A stretch of 64,000 bases of DNA. Origin: Diadema setosum (lineage: Eukaryota; Echinodermata; Echinoidea; Diadematoida; Diadematidae). The notes under the pieces are model-generated. The model was not told the DNA's origin. It saw only the letters and a list, made by a program, of their open reading frames with translations, and searched no databases. The position numbers and the translations under genes were made by a program. The stretch spans positions 11,079,643 to 11,143,642 of the forward strand of contig NC_092692.1 of assembly GCF_964275005.1 (NCBI RefSeq). Direction: 5' to 3'. This document shows positions 1 through 12,179 of this stretch, piece by piece; position 1 is the stretch's first letter; every line of letters starts with the position of its first letter.

Positions 1-424
1 TTCCCGGCCATGGTTGTGTCAGAAAAAAACAGAAGGTGATGTCAAAAATGACACGAACTCAAAGCGTACAGGTCGGTCCCATGTATATATAATCGCGTGA
101 CTGCAGCGTTGCATGTCACAGCACACACAACGCTTTGCTGCATGCAGCGTGCGCGGCAGCAGCTCAGCAGTCACCGCCGTGCGACACTTATATAATATTG
201 ACTGGCCTCGAGGGAGATACCAGAAAATATTGCCCAAACTGAAAGAATATTGCCTGAGTCGAAGACGACTTTATTTCTACTTCTGTTTAAATTTGGAGAG
301 TTGTAAAACTGATGGTCACTCAGCAATTATTGAGCACAAATGGACTAGTCATTGCTTGACGCGTAGTGCTGCTGTACAATTGTAAGTGGTCGACCTTGTA
401 TGAGTTAATTTATCAGCGTTCTTC

Positions 425-660
425 TGCGGTGCGTGTAACCGACACCCAGCGACGTCCTGGAATGTTTTCTTTTCGTGGTCGATCGGAATGTTCACATTTA
501 AAGCAGGGAGGTAGGGAGAGAGATCCCACTCTTTCTCTTCCCACCTCCCTGTGTAAAGTGAATGGCGAAAACCGGAAGATTGCACTGTTTGCACACATTG
601 TTTTGTGTACGGTAAGGTGTGTGTAACCGACACGCAGCGACGTGTTCGGCGAAAACCGGC
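425..660. repeat. Interspersed ~188-bp imperfect duplication
   Basis: The motif GTGTAACCGACAC followed by CAGCGACGT occurs at 433 and again at 621. A second motif, GGCGAAAACCGG, occurs at 564 and 648. The arrangement suggests a local duplication that has diverged. No coding potential is convincing here, because the overlapping ORFs on both strands are short and unlike any family I recognise. Confidence 0.55.
483..575. repeat. Inverted repeat (hairpin)
   Basis: The left arm around 490-515 reads CAGGGAGGT then GGGAGAGAGA, and the right arm around 530-562 is its near complement, ending in ACCTCCCTG. The pairing extends outward into the flanking TTCACATTT / AAAGTGAATG. It is probably a small fold-back repeat rather than a regulatory hairpin. 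Confidence 0.55.
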
Positions 661-683
661 AGAGGCGAACGAATATTGCCTGC

Positions 684-743
684 TGACCTTTAACCCTGCA
701 AAATAACAACTCCTGACCTTTAACCCTGCAAAATATCAACTGC
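684..743. repeat. 30-bp tandem duplication
   Basis: Two head-to-tail copies of a 30-bp unit begin TGACCTTTAACCCTGCAAAA at 684 and 714. They differ at a few positions near the unit end. Confidence 0.8.
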
Positions 744-1530
744 AATTGCCTCGCAAAACTACCTCGTATAGGTAATAATCAGCAAAATTGACTGCGTCAC
801 ATGCAAACCAACAATGAGCACGAAATCCTGAATCTCACGTACCACCAATGCGTACCACGCATGCCCAATATTACGGGAAAAGAAAATGACGTCATTTTCA
901 ATTGTTTCGCTTACTACAATTTTCTATTCCAAACCCTGTAGAAACATGTTGATTTCTCAAAAAGTACAGGTGGAACCAAGCGAAAACTTTCACCATATAT
1001 GGATTGAGGCCTGATGAACTTATGTTGCCAATTTCGGACACATTGGAGCCCGGCCATAGTCCAGTCGGAAAAAAACAGAGAGCATGTTTTGCGAGAGGTG
1101 ATTTTCAAAACGCTTTAATATCTCAAGTTCTAGTGCAGCAAATTTCATGATTTTTTCATCGAAAGGAAGGTTTTTAAAAACTTAGATAGTGTGGGAAGTT
1201 TGAGTTTACTAGCGGCACGCATAGCGGCACAAGGAGAAGGTAAAGATTTGACTTTTTCATGCACACAGTTTCGGGCAGCCGTGGATGCCCGTTGGAAATT
1301 CAAATAGAACGGGGCGATAATGAGATGCAAATTGGGGTGCTCCACCGCGCCTGCTATATTGCCAGTGCGTACTTGGGCTTTAAATAATTGATTCTGTGTA
1401 TTTTGTATTACAGATTTTGTAACAGCCATGTATGATGTATGTCGAATAATTTGAGATTTAATATCCCATGACAAGATTAAATGCATAGAATATATAATGC
1501 TAGTACATGTATTCATTTGTGTGATATGTG

Positions 1531-1836
1531 TGAGAGTGTGTGTGTGTGTGTGTGTGTGTTTGTGTGTGCAGGCATATTCACTATATCCCATTCAAATCAT
1601 TGTATTCCTAATTAAGGTTGAGGTGGGGGCCTTCAGTAGGTGTGTGTGTGTGTGTGTGTGTATTTGTGTTTGTTATGGATGTGTATGTGTGTGTGTAGGC
1701 CTGTGTGTGTTTGTTATGGATGTGTATTTATGTGTGTGTGTGTGTGGATTTGTATTATGGATGTGTATGTGTGTGTATTTATGTTTGTTGGGTACATGTG
1801 TGTGTTTGTGTGCATGTGTGTGTGCGTGTGTGTGTG
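1531..1836. repeat. Compound GT/ATGT microsatellite
   Basis: About 300 bp of GT dinucleotides is broken by ATG, TTT and GGAT interruptions and a short unique stretch at 1569-1638. The long ORFs here on both strands read Cys-Val-Cys-Val or Thr-His-Thr-His and come from the dinucleotide repeat, not from genes. Confidence 0.95.
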
Positions 1837-2044
1837 TGTACAAGTAATGATCCTTTGATCTCAAAATACACCAAAGTATTCACTCTGAAGCCACCTTTTT
1901 CAAGTAGCCTAGCTACTTCTGTATGGCCTTTTCCTCTGATTTCAGCGATTTTGCTATATATACCCTTTTCACTATACGCGCGTACATCGCCCGTCCGTGA
2001 AAAACAACCCCTTTCACACGCATTGTTTATACAGGACTTGTAAT

Positions 2045-2300
2045 GGCAGTGTCCCCAGGGCTGTAGGTATGGGGGACCTGCCCCCCCCCCCCCCCAAAAA
2101 AAAAAAAAAAAAAAAATGTATGCCACCATGTGCCTCCCACCCCCACCCCCTAAAAAAAACACAACAAAACAAAAAACAAAACACACACAAAAAAAGACAT
2201 GCTGAATAAAAAATAATCACAGTAGCATTTCAGGGTGCCCCCTACAAAATTGCGAGGCCCCCAGTGCCCCCTACTGGCAAAATCCTAGCTATGCCACTGA
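2045..2300. repeat. Poly-C/poly-A repeat remnant with GGCATAGCTAGG-type end
   Basis: A C-run and an A-run meet at 2081-2117. The right end read on the minus strand contains TGGCATAGCTAGGATTTTG, which resembles the TGGCGTAGCCAGG ends of the larger elements at 10930-11786 and 32896-35224. This is probably a diverged relative of that family. Confidence 0.45.
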
Positions 2301-2917
2301 TTCCCGCCCCCGGGGTTACAAAATCTCCAAGTCGCGTTCACCACTCGATCAATCAGAGCTAGGGACTGCGTAGCTGCACTTGAACGTCCGCGATGAACAA
2401 TCAGCGCTCAGCGTATGAAAATTGATACACTACTGAGGAGATAATTATCCAGCTTTAATTTACATTAAAAATAGCAGTTATATTGCGTTACGCGTGGTTT
2501 TGTGAATGAGATTATCAAATTATCACTCATTTGATTTTCATCGCGTGTACGTCTTGCAAAGGAGCAAAACCGGCGTTGTCAACCCCGGTTGTCAACGCAA
2601 CGGTACATTGCTATAATACACAAGCAATTCGCACTGTAGTAAAGTTTTGCCACTCTTAGTAATGGCGGATCGTGCTCCATGCGATGACAGAGCCTTAACG
2701 TGCGCGCGTATGACGTGTTCGCACTCTAGCGGTATTAATAATCCAACTCTATGATTACTACTTACTACAATTACTTCGTTGGGAATTACCAGCGTAAAAT
2801 TTACCATTTTTCATATTTGTTTTTTTGTTTTTTTTTCGAACATCAACCCTCGGAATACTGTACCGCTGTGGATTGATCAGACCCATCACATTATGATCAT
2901 GTGGTGGATAATAAAGT

Positions 2918-2944
2918 CCCCCCCCCCCCCCAAAAAAAAAAAAA
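2918..2944. repeat. C-run joined to A-run
   Basis: A run of about ten C is followed directly by about thirteen A. The same C-then-A junction is seen at 2081-2117, so it is probably a shared feature of a repeat family. Confidence 0.8.
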
Positions 2945-3007
2945 GATTTTCAACTTGCACATAATGTACTCGTGCAGGTAATGAGTCCGACACCCTTGAG
3001 TCATACA

Positions 3008-3100
3008 GCCCATGAGCCCGACACTAATAGGCAATTAGTCAAACACTAATTACATCATAGGCCTTATAGGCATAATGTGTTCAGTGTCGGTCTCATGGGC
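3008..3100. repeat. Short inverted repeat with CCCATGAG arms
   Basis: GCCCATGAGCCCGACACT at 3008-3025 is the near complement of AGTGTCGGTCTCATGGGC at 3083-3100, with one mismatch. Related fragments (GAGTCCGACAC at about 2983 and TGTCGAGCTC further right) suggest the hairpin is the core of a slightly larger fold-back element. Confidence 0.65.
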
Positions 3101-3239
3101 CTTTTTTTTTTTTTTGCCTGCCTAGTGTATGGACCTTGCTATCTGCCTTGTATCGAGCTCATGTGCTGTGTGACTCGTGGGCTGTACAAGATGACCCCTG
3201 AACCGTTTTTCTTTTCTCAGTGTCGAGCTCGTGAGAGCT

Positions 3240-3870
3240 GTTATATAAAATTCATATGGGTCGAATTTAGACTGAATTGAATCACTATTGTCCATTGTGA
3301 CTTCTATAGAGTTTAAATTCATTTCTCAATACCTGATTGCAATTACGATGTCAGCTTGAGAAAGAACAAACTTAAGCAATATTCTCTGTCAGAAAATATT
3401 CTTATTAGTAATTGACCCTGTAAATATGCGGATTATACCTATTTAGTCTCTGGTATTCAAAAATAATCCATATAAACAAAACGCTCTTTTCAGTATCACA
3501 AAATAAAAGCTTTGGAAGGGTTTCCGTTAGTGGCACAAATTTAGGTAAAATATAATGTAGGGCGTGTCAGAGGGGATTGGATTCATACACGTATTGAGCA
3601 TCAGGCAGAGAACATAGTAATTGAAGTTGAATTCTATTATTTTATAGCATATATTATTATCTGTTACATATTCACATGCTTACATGGCATAATCCATAAC
3701 AAAATATATCATGCATGAATACAGAATATAAGGTGCCAAAAATAGCATGAATGCTAATCAAGTCCTATACCTGTCTGATACAAAAATTCTAAAAACGTAA
3801 TAAGTACAGTACAAGGAATAGTTCTACAAATTGTAGTTTGAAAATACATGAAACATGAACATATTTACAA
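3240..3870. other. No feature recognised
   Basis: AT-rich sequence with no persuasive ORF, splice-bounded exon or clear repeat structure. Confidence 0.6.
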
Positions 3871-3879
3871 GTATTTACA

Positions 3880-4057
3880 CAGGGCTGCCAACTCTCACTC
3901 ATTGAGAGTGAGACTCACTCATTTTGGTCCTTTCTCACTCTAAAACTTTATTTCATTTGCATGCATTTCTATTGATCTCACTCATTTTGACTCCTAAATT
4001 ATAGCATTGGCCTATGGGAGTCTCACTCTCATCTAGTTTCCAATGTTGGCAGCGCTG
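3880..4057. mobile_element. hAT-like MITE with 7-bp direct repeat
   Basis: The 178-bp segment starts CAGGGCTGCCAAC and ends with the complement of CAGCGCTGCCAAC. It is flanked on both sides by ATTTACA (3873-3879 and 4058-4064). CAGNG ends with target duplications of about 8 bp are typical of the hAT superfamily; the visible repeat is 7 bp, so one base may have changed. There is no coding sequence inside. The interior is rich in CTCACTC, also arranged as inverted repeats. Confidence 0.75.
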
Positions 4058-4059
4058 AT

Positions 4060-5350
4060 TTACATCACAAAAGGTTTGAGTTGAAAACTTGACATGATAA
4101 TTCATCTCCTACTATAAGACAAGTGTAAATAAATATGTGGGTCTAAAATGGTGTAACTATAATAAGTAAGGAATATATGTATAATATGTATATGTATATG
4201 TATGTATATGTATATGTATATATGAATATGTTACTTTATGATATTCAGGCGAAAAATTGGCGACAGCACACATAATAGTATTTTTGGTATTACACAGCCA
4301 GAGTGTAAGACCAGGCATGCATTTAAATCATCTCCCCTGGCCGATATATAAGTCTACTATGCTTCTGCTAAACTGCCTTTGAGTTTCGGAGCGTTTATGA
4401 AAAGCAAAGCATACAAGCAAAGCAAGCACAGGTTTCACGGAGAGAAGAGTAGTATTTCACGGAGTCCGGTACTTACCAAATGAAATAACTACGGGGAGCA
4501 TCTCTGATCACTTGTGCTCGTAACAAATCTGTCAAAATATATAGAGAAAAAAAAATACAATTTCGTTATTACTTATGAAGGGTTGCTATTTTCCATCAAT
4601 AGTCAAGTGATTTCTAATATCCACGCACGGCTAATGCTGTCAGACAATTTATCGCCATAGGATCTATCAGTAGCACTATTGACGAACCGGTTTGGTTTTC
4701 ACCAAAGTTTAAAAACGTTTACAGTTGTTATACATCAGGAAATCACTTTCTAGGAAGAAAAGGTGACGTCACAAACCATATAAATTATTTATATAAAGAA
4801 GCGTTGAGAATACAAACAGTGACGCCCAATGCAGCAGTTTCCTAAACTGTTAGAGCAAAAAACAAAAACAAAAAAAAAACAAAAAAAAAACAAACAAACA
4901 AACAAAACAAAACAAAACAAAACAAAAAAGAGAGCCAAAAATGGCGATGGTCTCATTGCTACATTATCATCGATTGATCTAGAGGAAATGTACAGTTGAT
5001 ATGATTGTGGCTAGCTTCCTGCCAGATATGGGTTGCTGATTGATTTTAGAGCTCTGAGTGTACAGGGTAATTCAAGTTTTCAAGGTGATTTTCGTGTGCC
5101 GATAATGATAATGTCTGAAACTAAATTTCATATGATAAACGCAACAAAATAAAGTAACGCGCAAAACTTTCACATGGATATTATAGCATATAGTAGACAA
5201 ACAATAGCGTAAAGATTCTAGGCGGAAAAGATTATCGTCTAGCTTTTTTTAGCCATTTTCATAGATCCAAGAATAAGATTGCAGTGTTTGCACCACGATA
5301 ATGTCCGATCTGTCTGGATCTGCTTTTAGCCTATCTTATAAGCTCATTAT
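4060..5350. other. Non-coding stretch with simple repeats
   Basis: Contains a TATG-rich tract around 4180-4222 and an A/CAAA-rich tract at 4855-4928. I see no ORF or exon worth reporting. Confidence 0.6.
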
Positions 5351-5354
5351 ACAC

Positions 5355-5622
5355 TACAACAAGTCCGGTGTTAAATATGAATCACCGAGCTGGTGTAATT
5401 TTCCGGTGCTCATTTGTGGTGTTAGAATAACACCTCCGGGTGTCACTTCAAAATACAAAATTGTTTATTTTTTTTAATAGTTTCTTACTTATTGTTCTTC
5501 TTGTAGATTTTTATCTTCAGCAAGACGATCAAAAATTTTCCGATAACGTACTTGACATGCTTGATTTGTGAAAAAAGGTGTGAGCACATTTACACCACAG
5601 TAACACCGGTTGGTGTGATCTC
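5355..5622. repeat. GGTGTT/AACACC-rich repeat
   Basis: Many copies of GGTGTTA and its complement TAACACC are scattered over about 270 bp, starting near CCGGTGTTAAAT and ending near AACACCGGTTGGTGT. The same motif spacing recurs at 8480-9150, on the other side of the LINE. It is probably a palindrome-rich non-autonomous element family. Confidence 0.5.
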
Positions 5623-5627
5623 TTATT

Positions 5628-5655
5628 TTGTTTGTTTGTTTGTTTGTTTGTTTGA
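5628..5655. repeat. TTTG microsatellite
   Basis: Seven or so TTTG units. Confidence 0.9.
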
Positions 5656-5904
5656 TTTATTTTTCTTCCAACACAATTTCATACATAAATCAAGATTCTT
5701 TTCAGTAATATCACATGGAATATCAGTAAGCAGATTACAATGTACATGATTCAAAAAAGGAAGATCGATGTGTAAATCAATTTCATTAACAAAATATAAC
5801 TCGTATTACCAAATTTCCAAATAATTCTCTGAGAAATTATGCAGAAGAAGGGCTGCCACTATTAGCAAAAGCTTGAGCACGTGGAAGCCCAGGGACCTAT
5901 CTAC

Positions 5905-6086
5905 GTAATACACACACACACACACAAAAAAAAATATATATATATATATATATTGTTTGCGGAATGGAGATATAATACAAAATATAAGACACTGTAAATA
6001 CATTATGTTTTTATATTCCTAGTGCATAGATACGAATAAGAGTTAAGTGAAATATGATGATGATGATGATGTATGATGATGATGAC
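5905..6086. repeat. CA, TA and ATG microsatellites
   Basis: CA repeats near 5910, TA repeats near 5936-5954 and ATG repeats at 6053-6086. The ATG tract lies just beyond the 3' end of the LINE and may derive from its tail. Confidence 0.8.
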
Positions 6087-6199
6087 AGGGTAATGATGAG
6101 GAAAAAATGTGATAATAAAGATGAAAGTGATGGTGGTGATGCTGAAGATAATGGGAATGAAATGAAATGATAGACACAGAAACATTGCGTATACTTATT

Positions 6200-8478
6200 G
6201 TAGTTTTAAATCCAATTTACAGGAAAAGAAATGTGATGAAACAAAACAAAACATATATTCAAATGCTATATTCATAGATTGTAATCTGTCAGTAATGTAG
6301 TTTTCAATCTAGCCTTGAAAGAATATAAAGTTTTACATGATTTAACATAATCTGGGAGTGTTCCAAGGATTTGGTCCATTATGTCTTATAGATTTTTGTG
6401 CAATTAATAATTTTGGATTTACTAAATGAAAATTTTGCGAATTACGAGTGGGATATGAATGAACGGTATAATTCAGTTCAAAGAAATCGTGAAAAATGTT
6501 TGGAAGTAAGTTGTTTAAATACTTAAACATAAAAAGCAAAGAATGAAAGGTATTTATACCAAATATATTTAGTGTTTTTAACTGATAAAAAAGTGAACTG
6601 GTGTGGGCTAAGTATTGTGATCCAGTACAGATGCGAATGGCTTTCTTTTGTAATAAATAAATCGAGTTGAGTTTAGTTTTTGAACTTGTAGCCCACACTA
6701 GATTACAATACATAATATATGGTAGGATTAAAGAATTGTAAAGCATAAAAAGAGAATGTTCAGGAAGATAACTTTTCATCTTTGAAAGAACACCTATATT
6801 TCTAGAAATACAGGTTGTAACATAACGTATATGATCATTCCAGGTTAGGTTTTCATCAATAAAAATGGCTAAAAACTTAGTAGAACTTTTACGTTCAAGA
6901 AATACATTATCAATCCTGATATTGTTTACGAAATCATTTGTGAGTTTTCATAAGCTTTAAATAAATATAATTTGTTTTATCAATATTAAGTGATAATTTA
7001 TTATCCTTAAACCAGTTTGTTACATTTGGTAATTCTGCATTAAGTGTGGATACTAACGTTTCTATATTATCGTGGGAATAAGAAATATTCGTGTCATCGG
7101 CATATAATATAAATGATAATATAGACGATGAACTAACAATATCATTGGTATATAACAAAAAGAGAAGGGACCTAATATTGAGCCCTGGGGCACACCATAT
7201 TTTATCAGTAAAAAATTTGACGACATGTCATTATGTACAACATATTGCTGTCTACATGATGAATAATCCCTAAACCACGAGAGTGCAACACCGCGAACAC
7301 CATAAAACTGTAACTTTTTAAGTAAAATATCATGTTGTAACGTATAAAACGCCTTAGATAAATCCATAAAAACTCCTATAACATGTTTCCAATTTGCCAT
7401 TGCGTTTGTAATTTGATCATACAACTGGACCAAAGCCAAATCTGTAGAATAATTCTTTCAAAAACCATATTGATGTAAATTCAAAACTGTATGATTATGC
7501 AAAAATTTATAAAACCTATCATATATCATTTTTTCATGAATTTTGGAAATACTAGGAAGAATAGAAATTAGTCTATAATTACCAATTTGACAAGGATCTT
7601 CTTTCTTAAACACTGGGTTTACCTTAGCAATTTTTAAAGAATTGGGACATTTTCCAGACAATATGGAAAGGTTGAATATGTGAGTAAGTGGATCAGCAAA
7701 TTTGATATATGATTTGTTTAAGTACTAATGTGCTTATTCTATCACATCCACTTGCCTTGGTAGAATTCAACTTTTTCGTAATATTGATAATTTCTGTGGG
7801 ATTTGTAGGGTTTAAAAATAACGATGAGGAAATAGGTTCTGGCAAAAATTTCAAAAAATCATCATTTACATCATCAAATGTATTTGCCAGATTAGGACCA
7901 ACATTAACAAAAAAGGAGTTAAATGCATCTGTTACATCTCCCTGATCAATAATACAATCGTTTAATCTAAAGTCTGTTTTTGTTTTTTTTTTTTTTGGTA
8001 ATTGTTGTTCTTTCTTCTCAACCAAATCATTTATAGTTTTCCATGTGGCCTTCATATTTGATTTAACTTGGTTCAACTTATCAGAATAATATACTTTTCG
8101 TGAATCTCTTATAACAGTTGTTAATCTATTTCGGTATATCTGATATTTTCTCAAATTAAAATCAGTAGGATCATTTATATAAATCTTATAAAACCTATTT
8201 CTTGCATGTATTGAACGTAATATCGATTTTGTTATCCAAGGCCTCTTCCCATCGTTATTATTCTTTTTAAACTTTACCAATGGACATTTTTTATCATAAT
8301 AATATTGTATTTTTCTATCAAAATTATCATAGGAGGTGTTCACATCAAACTCACTGTAAACATCAAACCACTGTTCAGATGCCAAATCTGCTTTAAATGA
8401 TTCAATAGTTTGAGGCGTTTCCTTTCTATACATTACAGGTTTGGATGAGTTTTCAACAAAAGACTCATCATAACTTAT
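6200..8478 (-). mobile_element. Dead LINE 1 (CR1/L2/Jockey-type reverse transcriptase), 5'-truncated
   Basis: Minus-strand fragments collinear with a LINE pol: an endonuclease-RT linker (8433-7693), RT fingers with NPVFKK and NYRLIS (7661-7458), palm motif A as VFMDLSKAF and GVPQGSILGP (7439-7200), motif C as LYADDTN (about 7100), and a C-terminal region with SYPTRNS and NPWN (6779-6272). An in-frame TGA after QYGF interrupts the RT. At least three frame changes are needed, including one just after GSILGP and one in the last 25 codons. The endonuclease is absent, so the copy is 5'-truncated near 8478. In motif A the position after KAF is Tyr where Asp is usual. It belongs to the same family as the LINE at 41214-44270. 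Confidence 0.9.
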
Positions 8479-8479
8479 T

Positions 8480-9150
8480 GAAGCTGGGTGAGTGTTATAC
8501 CATTGACATTAACACCAGCAATATCTGATCAACACCATATGGTGTCGTTGTTGAATTGACACCAGCGCAGTGTCAAAATATCACCAGCTACAGTGTCTCA
8601 TTAAAGGAGACCTCCGGATGATTTTCAGACTTTTACATTTGAACAACTATAAATTAGTCAAACTGAGTACAGAGTTTCAGAATTTATAGTGATTGGGATA
8701 AGTAATGAGAATGTTTTCAAAATTTATTGTGAATTGCAATGAACAAGGATGGTGACATGACAGCCTCACCATAAGAATGCATGACTCGAGTTCGGGCTCG
8801 AGGAAGCAGAACAAAAGAAGACGGTATGCATGGATTTTTCACAGGTGAACTTGTTGAGCAAGCGGTATTGTAATGGAATTACACTGCTACATTTCTGAAA
8901 TATATGAGGCTTTGATGTCATCATCACTGTTCAGTGTAATTTGTTGAAGATTTTCAATTTATTGGTTTCTCTGCTCAAGGACCACAATAAATTCCACGGA
9001 TCTATACATGGAGCTGTTGATTTATGTACTACATGATGTGAAATTATGAAAATCGTCCGGAATGCCCCTTTAACACCACGAAGTACCAGGTGAACACTTT
9101 CAACATGAGCACAGCATACTTTCTACACCTGCGGGTGTGTCCTCTATTGA
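8480..9150. repeat. AACACC-rich repeat interrupted by a MITE
   Basis: Repeated AACACCA and GGTGT motifs occur at 8480-8600 and resume at 9074-9150. The TTAA-flanked MITE at 8605-9069 splits the element. Removing it with one TTAA joins GTGTCTCA to CACCACG. Related to 5355-5622. Confidence 0.5.
8605..9069. mobile_element. TTAA-target MITE family A, copy 1 (Kolobok/T2-like)
   Basis: 465 bp between TTAA at 8601-8604 and TTAA at 9070-9073. The left end reads TTAAAGGAGACCTCCGG and then ATGATTTTCA. The right end read inward is TTAAAGGGGCATTCCGG and then ACGATTTTCA, so the terminal inverted repeats share TTAAAGG, CCGG and GATTTTCA. TTAA duplication with TTAAAGGRR ends is the signature of Kolobok-type (Xenopus T2) MITEs. 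Two more copies lie at 13348-13804 and 43715-44174, all in the same orientation. There is no ORF. Confidence 0.85.
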
Positions 9151-10690
9151 CACTTGATTGACAGGATGTTTTCGCAGTATAAGAAAGGCTAGATCATGTA
9201 AAATGCAAGGCTCTGCAGATATGAAGCTCTTGAACATTGTTGAAAGAGAAATGCCAGTACTTGGATATTTGGTGCTGCTGTATGCATTGCAATTGTAATT
9301 CAGATCTCTGGCACAGTTACATAAAGATAATTGCATCCGCTCAACATGACCAAAGTGAAATATGCATTATCCGTGACGGAAAGATAGCGCGCTCTTCGCG
9401 CAAGAGCAGTTTCCATTTGACCACACTACCAGTCTGGGAAACGTTGTAGATGCAATTTTGTACACGCAAAGATTAAAACAAATGTCCAGGGTGCAATTAC
9501 ACTAATGCTTTCTGAGAAGATGACGATCTACACGTCAGGTAGTGGTAGCGCTGGACTATTTTTGCTTTATACTATACTTTCTCGCCGATAATCGACATGA
9601 CTTCGAAAAGGTAACCCTATGGAGATATCTCGTTATTCTTTTTTTTTTTCCAAACACACACAAGAAAACAAGATGAAACAAACTGGCTGGCAGTGAGATC
9701 TGAGTGAACGGATGAGCATCTAGATTCTTTGCCCTCGGCAAACGCTTATTTCGGAAAATGAGTACTATTCAGCTTCATGTGTATCATCTGTTTTTATCTT
9801 CAATCATGGATGGTTATATTGATATTTTTTGTGCCTGTCGGTGGTGTGAGTGTGTGAGTGTGTGTTGTGTAAAGTGATATAACACTTGCTTTCAGGCACA
9901 CCCATTTAAGTTGGCTAAAATAGCACTGAATTCATGTAAAAGGCCTTACTCAAACAGATGGGATGGAGATGCCACCTTCTTAACAATGTTTTCAACTGCA
10001 CTACAAAAAAAAGGAAACATTTTGGGAAAGACATCTCATTGATCTAGACATCGGTTTTTATCGAGGAAAAAGACGAGTTTATTTGATTTTTTTTTTTCAC
10101 CTCCACTTTGCAAACACTCTACAAACACCAAATATAAAAGTGAAATAATAGTCGATTCCTTTGCCCTTTCTCCATCTGGCTTGTCTGATGTTTATTTTCT
10201 TTCATTTTAACACACTTCTTTATGCTTGAAATAAATGAACCCGTGAATTGAGGAACGATGGGGAATAATGAATGGCGTGCGGCAGGGGTTGCTAGCTGGG
10301 AAGCACCCAATTACTTGAAAGCTCTCTGCTATTTGATATAAGGTATCATGGTGTACAGTCACCATGGTCACATCGAGTCACAATTGTAACAAAGAGCGAT
10401 CGTTGCAGATAAAGACATGTTGCTATGGATGAAATTGTCAGAAGGCATTATGTATTCTATTTCGCATAAGGAGCCACAATGCGTTAAAAGAAGGCCATGT
10501 TTTGTTTGTTACCACAATGGCGTTTGAGGGAAGGTGATGTTATTGTTATTAAAGCCATTTGTGGCGCGCGTTGTCATGGTCATCCGCGCATCCCCATAGA
10601 TAGCTGAATTCATAATTCGCGACGCCTCTTCACTGCTTGCTATAATTGGTATCAAAACCGAATCATTATATACCACGAGAGGTGAGATAA
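9150..10690. other. No feature recognised
   Basis: Contains a short GTGTGAG tract near 9843 and homopolymers. The minus-strand ORF at 10509-10721 (70 codons) has no recognisable motif and no splice context I trust. Confidence 0.55.
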
Positions 10691-10929
10691 CAATTAGTCC
10701 CCCAATATCTATACCATCCACCCCTCCCCTTTCCTCCCTTTCTGCCCCCCCCCCCCCACTTTTTTTTTCTGACTAGAGTCGTTCTAGAGAGAGTAGGAAT
10801 GCCTTTGACAGACGTTATGTGTTGTTCTTGAAAGACGATTTCACGTTTTGACATTTGTTAGCAATCATATTACATAGAAAATATGCGTCATATTCTCACT
10901 TGCACCAGGTCCTCTAGATAGATAGTATA

Positions 10930-11905
10930 CAGGGGCCGCGGAACGGGGGGACTGGGGGGCTGCAGCCCCCCCCCCCCCCCCACACACACACACACACTTT
11001 TGGATCGTGAAAAAAAAAGAAAAGAAAAAAAGAAAGAAAGGGGACAAATCGGTGGAAAAATCACACTACCCAAATTTCTCACAGAAGATCTTCAGATTGC
11101 TTTATCTTGATTTTAAAAACGCAAAAGCTCCGTCGAGTGGGAGGGGCACCCTCCCCCTCTACCTCATTAGACTTTGTACATACACATAGATGATGCACAC
11201 GCGGAATAAGAGCTAAATGCCGTGATTTTGCTAACAACACTTTCCTGAAAAAAAGTCCAAATTATTTCCAGAAATATCTTTTTTTTTTTTGGGGGGGGGG
11301 TGGGGGAACTAGAAAAAGAATCCAAGCATTGCACCAAAAGTTTGCACCAGATCGCTGAATTTCAGGTCTGAAAATGTAAAATCACCTTCGTGTGGGAGGA
11401 GAAATATCTCTTTTGTATATACACCCTCGTGAGCATGCCTTTGTGAAATCAATTGTAGCAATAGATTAATACAAGAAGTTTATTTAAATGCTACCACTTT
11501 ATAGACAAATTGTTCAATAATAATCCAGCACTTCAAAATATCCTGCTACCTTAAACAAGTGGGGCCGTTTCAAGTCGATAAAAGACGGAAAAACATGCAT
11601 CAAATTGCACCATTTACAACATAAAAATGCAAAAAGTTCTCACCCTGGGAGGGGGAACACCCCCTCCCACACCCTCCCCCCTTCCCTCCGCTCGCTCGGG
11701 CTCGGTCGCTTCGCTCCCTCGCATAGTAACCACCGCCCTCCCAATATCACAAGATCATCATCCAGGCTACGCCGGTGCGTCTAAGCGGGGGGTTTCAAGT
11801 CGATAAAAGACGCAAAAAGATGCATCAAATTGCACCATTTACAACATCAAAATGCAAAAAGTTTTCCCCCTGGGAGGGGGACATCCCCCTCCCACACGAA
11901 TCGAA
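10930..11905. repeat. GC-rich composite repeat, shorter copy
   Basis: The interior has the same building blocks as 32896-35224: TTGCACCAGATCGCTGAAT, AAAGCTCCGTCGAGTGGGAG, TTAAACAAGTGGGGC, GCACCATTTACAACAT and paired GGGAGGGGG/CCCCCTCCC blocks. The right boundary near 11786 reads on the minus strand CCGGCGTAGCCTGG. A second partial unit follows at 11780-11905. The C-run and CA run at 10967-10998 belong to it. Confidence 0.6.
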
Positions 11906-12105
11906 TTCGAATGCGTGATATATTGCCAAAACGGGTTTTTGAATGATAACGTATCCCGATAATCAGAATGTCAACAATAGACAGAATTAAAACGAGTAGT
12001 GTCCGGGACGAAATTGAAAATACAATATATTACGTATTGAATGAAACGATGATGAAATAAAAACCTTTAGACCCAGCTTTCCCCTCTTAGTTTGGACTCC
12101 CTTCC

Positions 12106-12115
12106 GTGTGTGTGT

Positions 12116-12158
<43 letters not shown>

Positions 12159-12176
12159 TGTGTGTGTGTGTGTGAG
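12106..12176. repeat. GT microsatellite
   Basis: Nearly pure GT array of about 70 bp. Confidence 0.95.
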
Positions 12177-12179
12177 GCG

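Noticed and set aside
1497..1864. Long ORFs on both strands with Cys-Val or His-Thr repeats
   Set aside because: They are translations of a GT microsatellite and have no other content.
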